The position numbers were made by a program, and so were the translations under genes. The notes below the pieces were generated by a model. The model ran no database searches, was not told the origin of the DNA, and was given only the letters and a program-made list of their open reading frames with translations. DNA of 64,000 bases from Lomentospora prolificans (Eukaryota > Ascomycota > Sordariomycetes > Microascales > Microascaceae), in the NCBI GenBank assembly GCA_029532625.1, contig JARFXM010000005.1:1798001-1862000 (forward strand), given 5' to 3'. Shown here piece after piece: positions 1-12,298 of this stretch (the first letter of the stretch is position 1; every line of letters starts with the position of its first letter).

Positions 1-217
1 TGCGCTTCAATCGCAAAGAACTAAAGCCGATAAGAAGTGCGCGGGGGAATACGCGAAGGAAAAGGATGAGAAAAAAAAGGAAGAAAGTGAACAAGACTCG
101 ACAGAAAGTAAAATACAATACAATGGTGGTAGCACACGAATGAGTGGGACCTGAACCTGTTGTAGGATGGACATGCCCATAAGATCAAGATATCAACCGC
201 TAGACACTGCTCGCTCC
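1..217. other. 3' flank of SPT7
   Basis: This is the left edge of the window, downstream of the minus-strand SPT7 stop codon. It is AT-richer than the coding region and shows no convincing reading frame; it is probably 3' UTR and spacer. Confidence 0.5.
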
Positions 218-3200
218 TCACCTATCAATGCTTTCAGGGCTCATCATGCCATTGGGCTCATCCTTGTCGGTCTGGCTGGCATTACCCTGGCTCTGCATGC
301 TCTCCATTCTCTCCATCGAGGGTGCACCAAGTGCCAAGGCCGCAGGGTTCGGGCCTGACCCGTTGAGGTTCGGGATATTCTTAAGCTTCTTAGCAGGTGT
401 CGTGTTGGCTGATCCGCTACCCTTTTCAGGAGAAGGATTCAGCTTAGCCTCCGCCATCTGAGCCTCCAGTTTCTTTTTCTTACGGGCGAGGGCAATCTGC
501 TCCTTGAGAGGTCGTTTCTGGGGCGAAGAAATCTTGCCAGTAGCTCCCAGACGAGGCCGAGGCCGTCTTTGCTTGGGTGGTAGATCCTCGTCTTCGATAA
601 GCGGCTGATCGTTATTCGCATGCAGCTTGGCAAGGAAGAAATTCTTGACCAAGCCAATTTGATCTTGAATATTCTCCTTGGTAACCGGCTCGCAGGGTGG
701 GAGCGTGTCCAAAAGGTCGACATTCGCAGCACCAGATGACTGAGCTTGCTGATATTGACTCCGCACGCGAGACTGTAAAAGATGGAGGGGAACGGACAAA
801 GTATCAAGGCCAAGCTCCCTTTCGAGACCAAGGTTGCGGAAACCAAAGAAATCTTCGCCGAGCTCTTCGGCGAAATCACCGCTGACAAATTGCTCGCTAC
901 CATCTTTGAAGGCTCCGGCACCATCGGCACCAGCGTCCGCTTGAAGCGCGGGTCGGAGGAGATCCGCGAGGTGAGCCTTCATTCGATCGTGGATACCCGT
1001 CAACTTCGTACCGAGTCGCGCAACATCATCTCGTGCATATGTCTCGAGAGAGGTCACGTCGCATCCGTTCTCATCAAGGGTATGGAGCAGAACCTCTTCA
1101 GGTGTGAAGCGTGGTTGGAAATGGCCCTCCTTGGCACCGGGGGCAGGCTTCTTCTCCGCCTCTCGATAAAGATTGAAGGTTCGCACCAACTTCTGGAAGT
1201 AGTCTGCGGCGACGTTGGTGAGGGTGTCGATAGCGGCTGGCTGCAACTCTTCGAAGCCGGCGTGGTATAGAATCTTGCCTACAGAACGCTTCAGAGCGTC
1301 TTGGCACGTTTCACGTGCCATAACAGGGCCTTGGTCTGAGATGAAATGTTGCTCAACATCCGCCTCTATGAAGGGATCGTAGTTAGACCTTGGGAATTGG
1401 TTGGCATAGACCTATTCACCCCATTAGCACACGTCAACCCCCATTTATATTGCATCATTCCTTACCTGGGATTGGATCTGCATTTGTTTGATCACAGATA
1501 TCTTGGTCGACAACCTCCTTGTCTCTTGAATCTGTCGGATATTGGACTCCATCTTCTTCGTGAAGGTGCTCACGGGAGACTTGAAATAGTCAGGGGGCAC
1601 GACACTCAGTGACCAGTCGTGATGGTTGATGACCTGTCCTTCGCCATCCTCGGTCCAGCGGAGGGAGGGCGTAACACCGGGAACGAGGCTCATGGGTTCA
1701 TAGTAGTCTGGGATGACTCTGACTTCCTCGCCTTCCATCTCTTCGGCCAGGGTCTCGTTGGCTTGGGGCTCACTCTCTGCTTGGGTAGAAGGGTCGGACT
1801 GCGAGTTGCTCGCAACGGCTTGCCTTTCAGCCTGCTTCTGGCCTTTGATGAATCGCCTCATTGCGGCTCTAGAGCGTAGGAGGGCAGGCGCATCCACATT
1901 CAATGTATTGTCTTTGAAAAGAGCAAACCTCTCCTTCGCAACGAGCGCTCGGTCTTTCTTTGTGACTTGCTTCCAAATCTTGTACTGCTCGTCCTCGTAC
2001 ACCTGGGCGGCAGCTTCGCCGAGCGCTTCCCCAAGCGCCATCTGGTTTAGAGAAGGGCCGTCAAGGTCCATCGCATCAAGATTGCTGCCAACGCCGCCGA
2101 TGCCATTTAGGCCGCTCGGGGTTGCAGAGCCGCCAATAGGAGGGGTACCAAATCCATTACTGCCGTCAAGTTCGGAACCCTCCCGGCCTTGCTTGCCTAA
2201 GAGTCCATTCAGAAGGGGCTTTTGATCGACAATGGGGGTGCCCTCTTTCTTGTGGGATTGCGACTTCCGCGACTTGTTGGATCCTTTCGCACCTGCTTTC
2301 CGGCCTCGAGAGGACATGATGGGCTCATCGTCCGAATCTTCGCCCCCATCATCTTCCCCTCCGTTCTGTTTGCGTCTCTCCTCAGCCTCAACCTCAGCTC
2401 TTGAGCGGATGACAAGGTCTGGGATGAGAGGTATCAGCTTTTCAGCTTCCTTCCTCATACCGTTCGCCATCCGTCTCAAGGGATGGTTCATATCTTGATT
2501 ATACTTGAGGCAGTTATCCCATATGAGGTTCAGATCCGTCACGAATTCGGCCTTGGACTTGTAGGTAAGGGATTTAAGTTTCTTGGTCATGGTGCCCATG
2601 TCCATAGGTTGTTTGATGACTGTCGTTGTTGTTAGTCGGCTTCACGTCAAGAGAACGAATACGCGAGGGATACGTACAATTGGAGTAATCGGGAGCGTCA
2701 CGCTTATTCACCTTGGTCAGGAAAGGCGTAGAATACTCAGTATGGGCCTTGAGTTCAGTCAAAACCTTCTCCAAGGCTTCGTAAAGCTCTTCCTGGTTCA
2801 CGTTCTCCTCGCTCGCCCATTTACTCCGATTCTTTCGCACTTCGTTCATCAAGAGGCGCAGCTCGGCATCGGAAGCGCGTACTTGATCACGCTTCATATC
2901 GATACGGGCAATAAGGTGCTTGAGCGTAAGACTAGAGGCGCCCAAATTAGCATTACTTAGAGGCCCATGGCCATTCTGAGCGCCAGCATTGGCACCGGAG
3001 TTACTGCTGCTGGTATTGTTGTCCATCTCGGCTTGCAGCTGCTTCTCGGATTCTTCAAGCTGCTGCTGCTCGATCATGGCGGTTCGGTCATTTTCGAGAG
3101 TATAAAAGAGGGTATGGAAACTTTTGCGCACTTCTTCTTCAGTGGCATTGCGCGCCTCCTCGAGAAGTTTGCGCGCATCTTCGCTAGTTTTCGGTTGACT

Positions 3201-3755
3201 TTGGGATGAATCACCATCCTTAGACTTGTCTGCCGCGTTGCCGGGTGAGGTAGCTGATGGTATCGCGGGACTATCTGACTTGGATGGCGAAAGGAGAGAC
3301 GCGGCGGCGATGGCCGAGGCATCGGCGAGTCCCCTTCCTTTGACGGGAGAGCCCGTCAATGGGGCAGGCTTGGCTTCTTCTTCGTCTTCGTCTTCATCGT
3401 CATCATCATCGTAATCATCTTCATCAATGGTCCTCTTGACCTTCTTGCGTGGTGGCTCCTGGACAGGGGTATGATCGGTTGCGGGGAGTAAGGTAGTTGG
3501 GGGGGCAGGGGCAAGTACGGGACGCTCAAGCTCGGCTATCGCGGCGTCATTGTAATTGCCATCCTCGCCGAAGAGTAGCGCAATCTTTGCCTCGCTCTTG
3601 CGATACAGGTCAGCGAAGAGAGCGCGTCGACTATCATCTTCGATATCGGATGCCTCAGGCATCAACACGGGAAAGTTATCAACCGGCGTCGAGGTTCTGG
3701 CAACGGAATCATCAGGTTTCGAGTGGAATGATCGCGCGCCGATGGAATTAGACAT
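218..3755 (-). CDS. spt7: SAGA complex subunit Spt7 (bromodomain plus histone fold)
   Basis: Three exons: 3755-2678, 2619-1466 and 1363-218, giving about 1125 aa. Both splices keep the frame (donors GTACGT and GTAAGG). The first joins SNF to IKQPMD in the bromodomain; the second acceptor, after CATAGAG, restores the frame of the C-terminal domain. The N-terminal half is disordered and holds an Asp/Glu run encoded by a TCTTCG/TCATCA-like tract at 3379-3425. The bromodomain (about residues 340-435) has the PMDMGTM and Asn-containing WDNCLKYN segments typical of Spt7. A histone fold lies at about residues 759-835 (ARETCQDALKRSVGKILYHAGFEE). In yeast, Spt7 is the scaffold of SAGA and its histone fold pairs with Taf10. 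An in-frame ATG 14 codons upstream (3797) is an alternative start. The gene diverges from the VanZ-like gene. Confidence 0.92.
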
Positions 3756-4759
3756 TGTTGACGATGGCCAAGAGTTCTGGCCATTGGGGAGGTACATATT
3801 CAGTCCCTGGGTGATGGAAATGACTGTGGACGGCCCGTCGCCATGCGCAGGGGATGCGCCTGTGGATGGCCGGCGTTCGGTAAGGTGAAAGTGGTCTACG
3901 ATGGCATCTGAAGAATGAGCGACATCGAAAGAGATGGAGGACGCAATCTGGCGACGAAAAAAGCCTGTTGAGGGGGTGGTTTGATGGACTGCGATGCGGG
4001 CGTTTTGGCGTGTCTCTGAGAGGTGAGGTTAAAAGGATTTTGGGGAGGCCTGTACCATGATCCAGTTGCGGTTTCTCAGTGGTAGGCAACTTTTCTTTAC
4101 TGGGTAGTGGAAGTAATAGTGGTGTCTTTGTGGCACGGAAGGATGGGTATTCAGGTTCCTAGTACAAGGGTTCAGGACGCCGAGGACCACAAGAAAAGGT
4201 GCGCATGGACACAAATTAGCAATATTTACTACACGAATCCTTACGCAGCCATGAAATCTATCAAGATATCGATTACAATCTCTGAATTACTATTTGTGAG
4301 CGAAGGTTCGTCAGGGTGCATCTGCTGAGGCCGAAAGTGGCTTGTACTTTCGGGCCAGGAAGGTTCAGACGACTCTGACGAACGACAGTCATCCACCGCC
4401 TGCGATTTCCCCATGGACAGATAGTCACGTGATTGACTGAGTGGATCCGACCCCGGACAAAGTTTCCGCAAGTGGTGGACTCAGGCAGGATATTATTAGC
4501 AGGATCCGATCATGGGGGTTGGGGTGTACAGTAAGCAGTCCTGTGAAAGCGTTACGTAGCACTGCCGCGCTGGACCTCGTATGCGCAGCGAAAGATGAAG
4601 CCATGGAGAGAGTGTCCCACGATGGAGACCTTCAGGCAACCCCATCTCCCCTCATGCAAGGCTTGATTCTTCGTCGAGAAGAGTTTATTGAACCGCGACC
4701 TTTCTCAAAGACATAAACCTACTCAATTCAAATCATTCAGAGCTCAAACCATAATCATA
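3756..4759. promoter_or_regulatory. Divergent promoter region, spt7 / VanZ-like gene
   Basis: About 1 kb lies between two divergent start codons, with no convincing reading frame. It should hold both promoters and 5' UTRs. Confidence 0.55.
4425..4432. promoter_or_regulatory. TCACGTGA palindrome (E-box / Cbf1-type)
   Basis: A perfect 8-nt palindrome containing CACGTG lies inside the divergent promoter. This is the core site of bHLH factors such as Cbf1. About one such octamer is expected by chance in 64 kb, so function is only suggested by location. Confidence 0.3.
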
Positions 4760-5514
4760 ATGAGGATACGACTCCCATTCGCAGGTAGGAAGCTTCCCGA
4801 TCAGGCCACAGCCCTGACACAGCTCCCCATTCCAACCATCCCAACCCCCAAAGCTAGCAATATCCCTTACGGCCTTTCACCTTGGCCCAATGCATCCCGC
4901 TAACCATAGTTGTGTTTACAGGAGCCTTCTTCCTGCTCTTGCTCATTCTCGGCTACGCCGGTCTGAGCTCCCTCCAGCTGGACACGCACGTCAATGATAA
5001 ATTTCTCCACTGGGTCAGCTTCTTCCTCCTCACAATCGTTTTCTACTGGATCCTCGATACCACCCGCCGTCGCACTCTCAACCTCACCCTAACGGTGTGC
5101 ACCCTCGGCCTTGGTGTTGGCTCCGAATTCCTCCAGAGCATTCTTCCGAACGGCCGCAACTTTGACCTCTTCGACATTGTCGCCAACCTCGTGGGAAGCC
5201 TGATGGCTTTGGCGCTTTGCACATGGTACCACCAGCGAATGCTGGAGAGGCGCAGGCAAAGAAGGCAGTACAATGCCGTTCCCGGAAGCGACGAAGCTGA
5301 CTTGGAGCTCGGCGAGGGCCATGAGAGTGGGGTGGTCGATGGGTCTAGCGCGGGACCTTCTCGGACCCTTGAAGATGAGGTGGATAACTGGGACGAGAAT
5401 GCGCTAGATGATTGGGATAATGAAGAGCCCGATGTCGATGGTGCTAAGAAGACGAGTGGTAACGATGACGAGGGCGGTGATCTTGGTGATGCACGGACGA
5501 AGAGAAGTTCCTAG
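4760..5514 (+). CDS. VanZ-like family membrane protein
   Basis: Two exons: 4760-4784 (25 nt) and 4922-5514, giving 205 aa. The short first exon encodes MRIRLPFA and splices across a 137-nt intron (GTAGGA...TTTACAG) so that FAG-AFF continues the first membrane helix. Four hydrophobic segments lie at about residues 8-24, 36-52, 60-77 and 89-108. The VanZ-type signatures are present: NDKFLHW after helix 1 and GSEFLQ...NFDLFDIVANLVGS around helix 4. The roughly 95-residue tail is acidic and disordered. VanZ in enterococci is linked to teicoplanin resistance; the role of the fungal homologues is unknown, so no function is assigned. The tiny first exon would be easily missed by automatic prediction. 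Confidence 0.82.
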
Positions 5515-5806
5515 AAGGGTCAAAACTAGACCCTAACTCGTGCGCCATCTCTAACGATGGTTATATGCTTTACGTTTGAGTATTCAAGTGTGGTTTTGGG
5601 ACGGTAACTGTACGGCGCAAATAGGGACGGGCATTCCTTCATTTCACGATATCTCATGGCAACGGTTGCAAATCGTAAGAGCAGCGATCGAGACGTCTTG
5701 TGTATAAAGGTTCTAAAAGTTCAATAGAATTTCTCATCTAAACTTCTGTTACGTACTTTTAAAATCGTACAAATTCTCCTATCGAATAGATTATATTCCA
5801 TCCCCA
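5515..5806. other. Convergent 3' spacer
   Basis: An AT-rich 292-nt gap between two convergent stop codons. It contains only 3' UTR-like sequence and must carry both polyadenylation regions. Confidence 0.5.
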
Positions 5807-7653
5807 TTACCACCCGAAATATTCGTTGTGCCAAAAGACGTCTCTCCCCTTGGACACCCAAGCACCCACATACTCCCTCATCCTCAACCCCATCTCCTCC
5901 GGCCCACAGACGAGCACCGCAACCCTCTCGGCCTCGTCCCCACTCTTAAACGCCTCATCCACAAACTGCTTCAAGTTCGGCCTCTTCCTCGTCTGCAACT
6001 GCCTCTCTGCTCTCGACAGCTCCTTACTACCGGCCATGTCCGAGAGCGGGATATCGGCAGACGAGCTGCGGGAGGCCCTCCCCCCGTTCTCGGACGTATA
6101 CGAGCCTGCTGAGTTGAGTGACTTGCCCGTGACGAAGACGTGGACGGAGGGGTCATCGAGGATGCACGATGCGCTTTCGGGGTGGGCTGAGGAGCCGGAG
6201 AGCGCCCATGAGACTTCGGACGGATTGCGGACGACCCAGACGAGCTCGACGGCTGCATCGGGGTCGGATGCTTTCAGGGCTTTGTAAATTGGGAAGGCAA
6301 AAGTAGCGCCAATACCGCCGGCAACCAGGAGGACCCTGTCCACACCTCCGGCAGCGAGAGAAGGGACCCGCTTCGCGATTACACCGTAGGGGCCTTCTAT
6401 AGAGAGCGGAACTCGACCAGTAAAGGATTCGTTCGGATTTCCGTCTCCAAGTTGAAGGAGCCGGCTCGTCAAGGGACCCCCCATATGTCTAGCCACGAGT
6501 ACAAGCTCGCCGTTGACATGATCCACATCGGCAACCGTAAACGGGTTGAATAGAAACTCAAACAGTATCGGAAAGGGAGAGGAGAGGCTTAACTTTGGCC
6601 TCGCGCCCCAAGGAATACTCAGGTATACGTGCGAGCCAGGTCTGTCTCCGAGCGTCAGGATTTTCTTCTCCGGCAGAGCGGCCGAAATCTTGACGAGGTT
6701 CGTCCCCGGCACAATCTCAACGGTTGCGGAGGCGGTAGAAGTGGTAAGCTTCCTCACGACCAGGTCTACCACAAACAGCGCGATGGATGAGAGGATATAC
6801 GGCCTCGTAGGCTTGGCGTGAATGAAAATCATGCCCGGCGTGACAAAAACGACAAACAGGTGGGTAATGAAGAAGACCCGATAAGACCACTGCCTCACAA
6901 CCGTCATGGAGGTCCCGTAGAGGACGTGATACATCGTGAAAGCGAACAAGCCAGCAAAGACATCAGGCTCCAAGATGCGGGCAGGGAACTTGTCGGCAGC
7001 GATAAAGAAGTTGATATAGAAGACTAGATGCAGCCAGAGAAGACAAAAAATGAGGCGACCGAGGACGCGGTGGAAGCGGTTGACATCTTCATGAGAGGTG
7101 CGGAAGGCGGCCGCATAGGGATTAATGACTTTGAGGGCTAGGATATGCTGTATAGGGAGTTGAGAAACGCCAATAATGCCGAAGCGCTTGGTCAAGTGAA
7201 GAAAGTCTAGGGTAGATGTTAGGGCCGCATTTGAGAAGCTGGCCAAAAGGGTAAAGACGACTCACCATGCCCACTTTCCAAAACACACAACACACCAAGC
7301 CAGAAGCCCCAAACAACACCAAACACCCACTCGTCTCTAAGGCCACATCGAAGACCGAAGATCATGATAGGTTCGGAAAGCCACCATCCAGTCTTCTGTC
7401 CCAACTGAGCCAGATACCCACGCCGGCTCCGGCCGTGGCGGGACTTTGCTAGTCGAGATGCGGGAACAGCAACATAGGAAGCCTCTTTCTTCGAAGAAGA
7501 AGTCCACAGCGCTAATCTGCAGAGTAGAATGATGACAATTGGCGCGAATGCTGATGCGAAGGCGTACCGTCCATATCTGTCCAGGACTGCACGGCGGCCT
7601 ATCTTTTGCTCCTCGGTAGGCTGGAGGTTGATCTCAAAGTCCCACCAAGCCAT
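5807..7653 (-). CDS. Ferric-reductase-like transmembrane NAD(P)H oxidoreductase
   Basis: Two exons: 7653-7266 and 7206-5807, separated by a 59-nt intron (GTGAGT...CCCTAG); 595 aa. The ferric reductase domain has two H-x13-H pairs for bis-heme binding: His175/His189 (from RFHRVLGR) and His245/His259. A FAD-binding beta barrel follows (RPGSHVYL), with Asn350 in NPFTV where many FRE proteins have HPF[ST]. An NADPH-binding region follows (VAGGIGATFAFP and CGPEEMG), and the chain ends in HNEYFGW. It probably moves electrons from cytosolic NADPH through FAD and two hemes across a membrane. The short N-terminus and NPFTV resemble the Aim14/Nox-like branch rather than surface iron reductases, but the substrate cannot be read from sequence. 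An upstream ATG at 7671 adds six residues. Confidence 0.85.
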
Positions 7654-9487
7654 GGTAGAAGCTCGAAGCAAATCGCCTCTGCGATCTATTAAAGTAGCGA
7701 CAGTCCGGCTTACGGGATACGGGACAAGACGGAGGAAGGGAAAGGATAGACTGAAGCCTGGTGTGAATTACGTGAACCCGCCAAAATGACCCGGATGCGA
7801 CAGCTTGGCGATCAGTGTAGAAGACAGTGCGAAAGTATGTGCAGAAGCACCAGGTCCTATTAGTTTGCTCCGTCTACCTTGGGCTTCCAAGCCTCGTTGT
7901 TGAGATGCAGTCGTTGTTACAGTCCGCTAAGCCTAGGATCAAAAGTGGCTTCTCTCGATGCAGCGACGTGGAAGGTCAAGGCCAAGAACGGACAAAGCCA
8001 GCGGAGCCATCCACTGTATTAGTGAGTTTCCAATTGATGTCCTCTGTGCTGGCCAGGCTCAGACCCAATTGCCCCAGTAAAAGTGAGAACCAAACAGGCG
8101 GGCACGCAATTAATTAGCGGGTAGGCTATTGGCTCGTTTGGGCTCAGCGCAGCCCTTTCGGGAAGTTTGACAGTAACACCGGCAGCTATTTTTAGCAGGG
8201 CTCTTCAGAGAAGGAGAGAGAACGCGTGCGACTTATTCCCGGGCCGATCCGGGCAACGGTAACTGCAACTTCAATGAAGAAGAAGCTGCATGTATCAAAA
8301 TGGAATGAATGGTTTTAATATCAAGGACGTCAGCATTGATGTTTAAATTCTAGCTTCTTTAACCCGGGCAGCCCACCGGCTGTGTTCATCTACCATCGCC
8401 CCAAGTCGACCGGGCCAACAAGCTCGTAATACCATTGACCTATTGATCAAAAGTCTTGCCTAGGAACTCGATTTGGCGTTCAAGGTAAGAGAACTGGAAT
8501 GCTGCTTTTGGTCGGGCTTTATCCTATATCACTTTCTTAAACCCTAACCCTCCCGGCTTTGAAAATCCTTCCCTTCGCTCCATGGCTTAACCAAGAGCCC
8601 GGAGCCAACAGAGGAGTATCAAGTGAAGGATTCAAATTCAAGTCCGGATTGATGGAGTCAGTTGTTAGTTTCGGGCGCTTCTGCATATCTCTTATGAAGA
8701 GGGCGGGTTTGATGTTGCACGCGTAGAGTATACCTTCAGAGGAGACGAGGGTTACTTCAGACGCATCGAGGCATGGCACAACCGCCCAGTATCAGAGACC
8801 TTGCCTAAACCTGCGCATAATACGGGCAAATGGTCGCCCGGAACTGAGATTACTAGAATTTGATGACCACTTCTAAAATTTCTGACCCATGCAGAGCGAG
8901 TCCTGTGAAACACGTAACCATCTATCTCCAAACTCCAAAGGCCTCGGCTTGATTCCTCGATATCGGAGAAGTAGAGGAATATGCTAAGAGTTTGCGAGCC
9001 AAGAGTCAAAGACATTATCGTAAAGCTCGTCGCTTGTCGTTCATTGTTCATTGATTGAAAGAAGTAGAAATACCGACGCCTCCTCTTTAAGCTCCCGTTG
9101 TACACTTGTCGAAAATACCACCCAGAGCAAAGGTTAAAATCGAGAGACATACGAGGAAATAAAGATGCCCCGAAATATTGAGAGACGAAGGAAGGGGGCA
9201 AGGAATGAATTGTAAAACATGAGAAAGTGGACTGAACCGATAACCTTCTAAACTCCCTGAAACCGTAGTGTCCTGTGTTTTCCGTCTCGTGAAATATCGC
9301 ACGCAATCCATGTGTGTTGGCGCTGGGGCATACTAAAAATGCATTCTCTGCCAAGCCGCATACCGGAGAATATGGAGTCAAAAGAACTTCCCTCTCGCAT
9401 CAAAACGCAACTCTGTAGAGTAGTGGTCCACATTCCAAACGAACGGCTAACCACCCCTGCATGAACCCCGCTCATGCCTTTTCACAA
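7654..9487. other. Intergenic region, upstream of ferric reductase and downstream of nab3
   Basis: About 1.8 kb. It should carry the ferric-reductase promoter on its left and the nab3 3' UTR on its right. A 209-codon minus-strand frame (9381-8752) has no recognisable domain and is rich in residues typical of non-coding translation, so it is not called. No tRNA or repeat was seen. Confidence 0.45.
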
Positions 9488-12298
9488 TCACTGTCGGAAC
9501 CGCGCTAATTGCGCCATGATATTCTGCACCTGGACGTCCGTGCCTTGGGCGCTGGGTCCTGTTGGCGGCATGGTCTGTTGCTGTCCGAATGCTGGAGCCT
9601 GGTTAGGATTGCCGGCAGCGGGATATTGTACCGAGCCGGGATACCTGGCAGGAGGAGACTGAAAGGGGGGCGCACCTCCGTTGAGTTGTCCCAGGATAGC
9701 TTGGATATCGATGGGTCCCGGAGCGGCCGTAGCGGTAGGAACGTTGCCTGTGGCGTGCGGAACGGGGGTCGATCCGGGTTTCTGCAGCTGGCTCAGAATC
9801 TGCTGCAAGTCAACACCACCTCCTGCCCCGCTGACTGGGGCGGTGCTGGGTCCTTGCTGAGCATGGTACGCGGGTGCACCTGTTGTGGCTACTGGATGAG
9901 CCGAAGGGGGCTGTCCATAGAAGCCTCCTTGAAGTACGCCGCCATAAGGGGTTGGCGTAGGCTGGTATGGGGGTTTTGACTTGGTCCGCATGACAAGATC
10001 CGCAGCTGTGGCTGGCTTGAGGCCCTGGTATTCATTGAAGCTGACGTTACCAAGACCGCGTGAGAGGTCGTATAGGTGCAGGTACACCTCACCCCGGTCT
10101 TGCGAGTTAAAATCGAGCTCAACGATTCCCGAGACACCATCAACAACAAGACGGCTAATAACATCCTTCTTGATGTGGTAAGCCGGGTTGACAATCATCA
10201 CATCTATTCGTAAGCCCCTTTCAACGAATGCCCCTCGGACCCAGTTAACAAAATTAGGGTCAACTTCCTGCAAGAGGAGCAGTTGAACATCGGGCGGGGC
10301 TCCCGTGTCGTGACCATAGGACCGCGACTCATCGCTATGACGTGACGAGTTGTAGGGACTACGGCTACGATATCGGTAAGCATCCCTATCTCTATGCTCT
10401 TTCCCGCGACCTCGTGGAGAGAGAGACCGGTCCCGAGATCGATAGTTGTCGTATTGGCGGTCTCTTCCGTATGAGTCTTCGCGATGATGCGAGCGGTAGT
10501 CGCTACCATGTCGTCCATGCCCCTGGCGTATCTCGTCTCGACTTCGTCGACCGCCACCATCGTATCTTCCCCCTTTGTGGCCAGGCTCTCGGCTACGCGG
10601 TCCGCGATCAGGCGACCTTGCTCGCTCATCTTTTTGCTCTTTCTTCTTCTGCGTTCGAGAGAATTCCAGGTCTACAGCTATTATTAGTAAAGGATATAAG
10701 CCTCGAGGAAACGAAAAACGAACGAATTTTGCGGCCTTTAACTTCGACGCCTTGGAGATTATCGACAGCGGCCCGGGCCTCCTCCAGAGTGTGATATTGG
10801 ACGAACCCAAACGCAGATTTCAATGATATTTGAGCCAGACGGCCGAACCGATGGAACAAGTCGAAAACATCACGCTTCGAGACTTTGTCCGACGATAAGT
10901 TTCCTATATGCAAGTCAACCTCCGAAGCGTTAATCAAGAGAAACGGTTAATCCACTCACCAATAAAAACCCGGGAGCCTTCGGGGAACCTATCCCATTTC
11001 TGCTCAGCCATATATCGCTTCTCGTCAGCGATGTATTGATCCCACATTCGACGATACGTTGAGGTTGTATTAGGGTCAGCGCTGGCTGTGTGGGAGCCCG
11101 GGTAAGATACAAGCGTGTTAGATGAGGGCGACGTGGTGGATAGTGATCCTTGTGGTAACGATGGGTTGGTAGGTCCCGGAGGCGGACCTAGTGCGGCCAT
11201 CGACTCAGTCGTTCCTGGAGGTGGGGGTGGGAGATGGCCTGGGGCGCTAGATGAGAGGGACGCCGACACTACGAGACCAGGTGCGGCTGTATTCACAACG
11301 GCTGAAGAGGACGGTGATGGGCCGACTTTAGAACCGGCCTGAGCGGCTGGGGTTCTAGCGATGTCAAAATGGATACGGTTCATGTCCACGGGTGGGCGCG
11401 AAGGGAGATCTGCAGACGCAGGTGGAAGAGTAAGGGCTCCATTGGCCCGTGGAGTATTCGCGGACGCTTGAGGAAGGCCAGTCAAGTCCACGCCGCTGTG
11501 ATTGTTCGGGCCCGCTGTAGGAACAAGGCTTGGGGACCCTTTAGCCTCGTCATCGCGGGAAGATGCCACCAGGTCTGTCTGTTGACTGGCAACATTCGAA
11601 TTGGAAAAGCTACTGGGGCCCATGGCTTTGGCAGAGACTTCAGAATTAGGTTTGGGCGACGGGCTGGAATGGGTCATCGGGATATCAGCAGACGACAAAG
11701 CAGTCGCCGAGTGAGAGGGATGCGCAGCGACAAGAGTAACTGTGGTTGAAGTGCTGCTAACTGAAGGCTGGGCAGGCTTCGAAGCCTCTGGTGCATTCGA
11801 GTTGACCAGCGACGATGATACATTTAACGGCCCAGAAACCTCTGACTTTGTAGCCTCGCCCAACCCATTATTACTCTTCTCCGACTCGGGAGTACCATCT
11901 TCTCCCTCCTCTTCGCCAGTTAGCGGAGAATCGAAGGTCTTGGCATATTCATCGTCCATTTCCGTGGCGGCTTGATCGATAGCGGTTGGCTCACTGTGCA
12001 ACGCGCCTTCTTGCTCCGACTCGCCGTACAAGTCGTCATCAAGACCGGTATCATCGTCGCCGTTCCAGGCTGGGACCTGGCCTGCAGCGATCGCGAAGGC
12101 CGCAACGGTAATGTTGTCAGTCATAGACGCTATGGTATTGGCTTGCACCATGCCAGCGTCATCAAGGGACTCAGCCTGGCTCTCTAGGGCGGGGAGAGCG
12201 GCAACCGTTGTTGCGGTGAGAGGAGAAGGAGAGACAGGTGAAAGGTTGGCTATGGTGTGTATACCGGGCGTTTCGTCCTCGGCGCCCGGGGTAGACAT
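9488..12298 (-). CDS. nab3: Nab3-like nuclear RNA-binding protein (RRM)
   Basis: Three exons: 12298-10960, 10903-10724 and 10671-9488, with 56- and 52-nt introns; 900 aa. The N-terminal ~430 residues are low-complexity Ser/Pro/Ala with an acidic patch. The RRM (about residues 440-515) is assembled only after splicing: SRVFIG joins NLSSDKVSKRDVF, and the RNP1-like stretch is KSAFGFVQY. It matches the unusual Nab3 RRM (RLFIGNL...AFGFIQF). An Arg/Ser/Asp/Gly-rich linker follows, then a second conserved domain (PNFVNWVRGAFVERGL...GGV-like...ADLVMR) and a Pro/Gln-rich tail. In yeast, Nab3 with Nrd1 and Sen1 ends transcription of short non-coding RNAs; the same nuclear role is inferred here. It is divergent from the ICT1-type gene. 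Confidence 0.83.

Noticed and set aside
8752..9381. 209-codon minus-strand frame downstream of nab3
   Set aside because: No recognisable domain; rich in Ser, Phe, Arg and Cys as random translation gives; no promoter or splice context.
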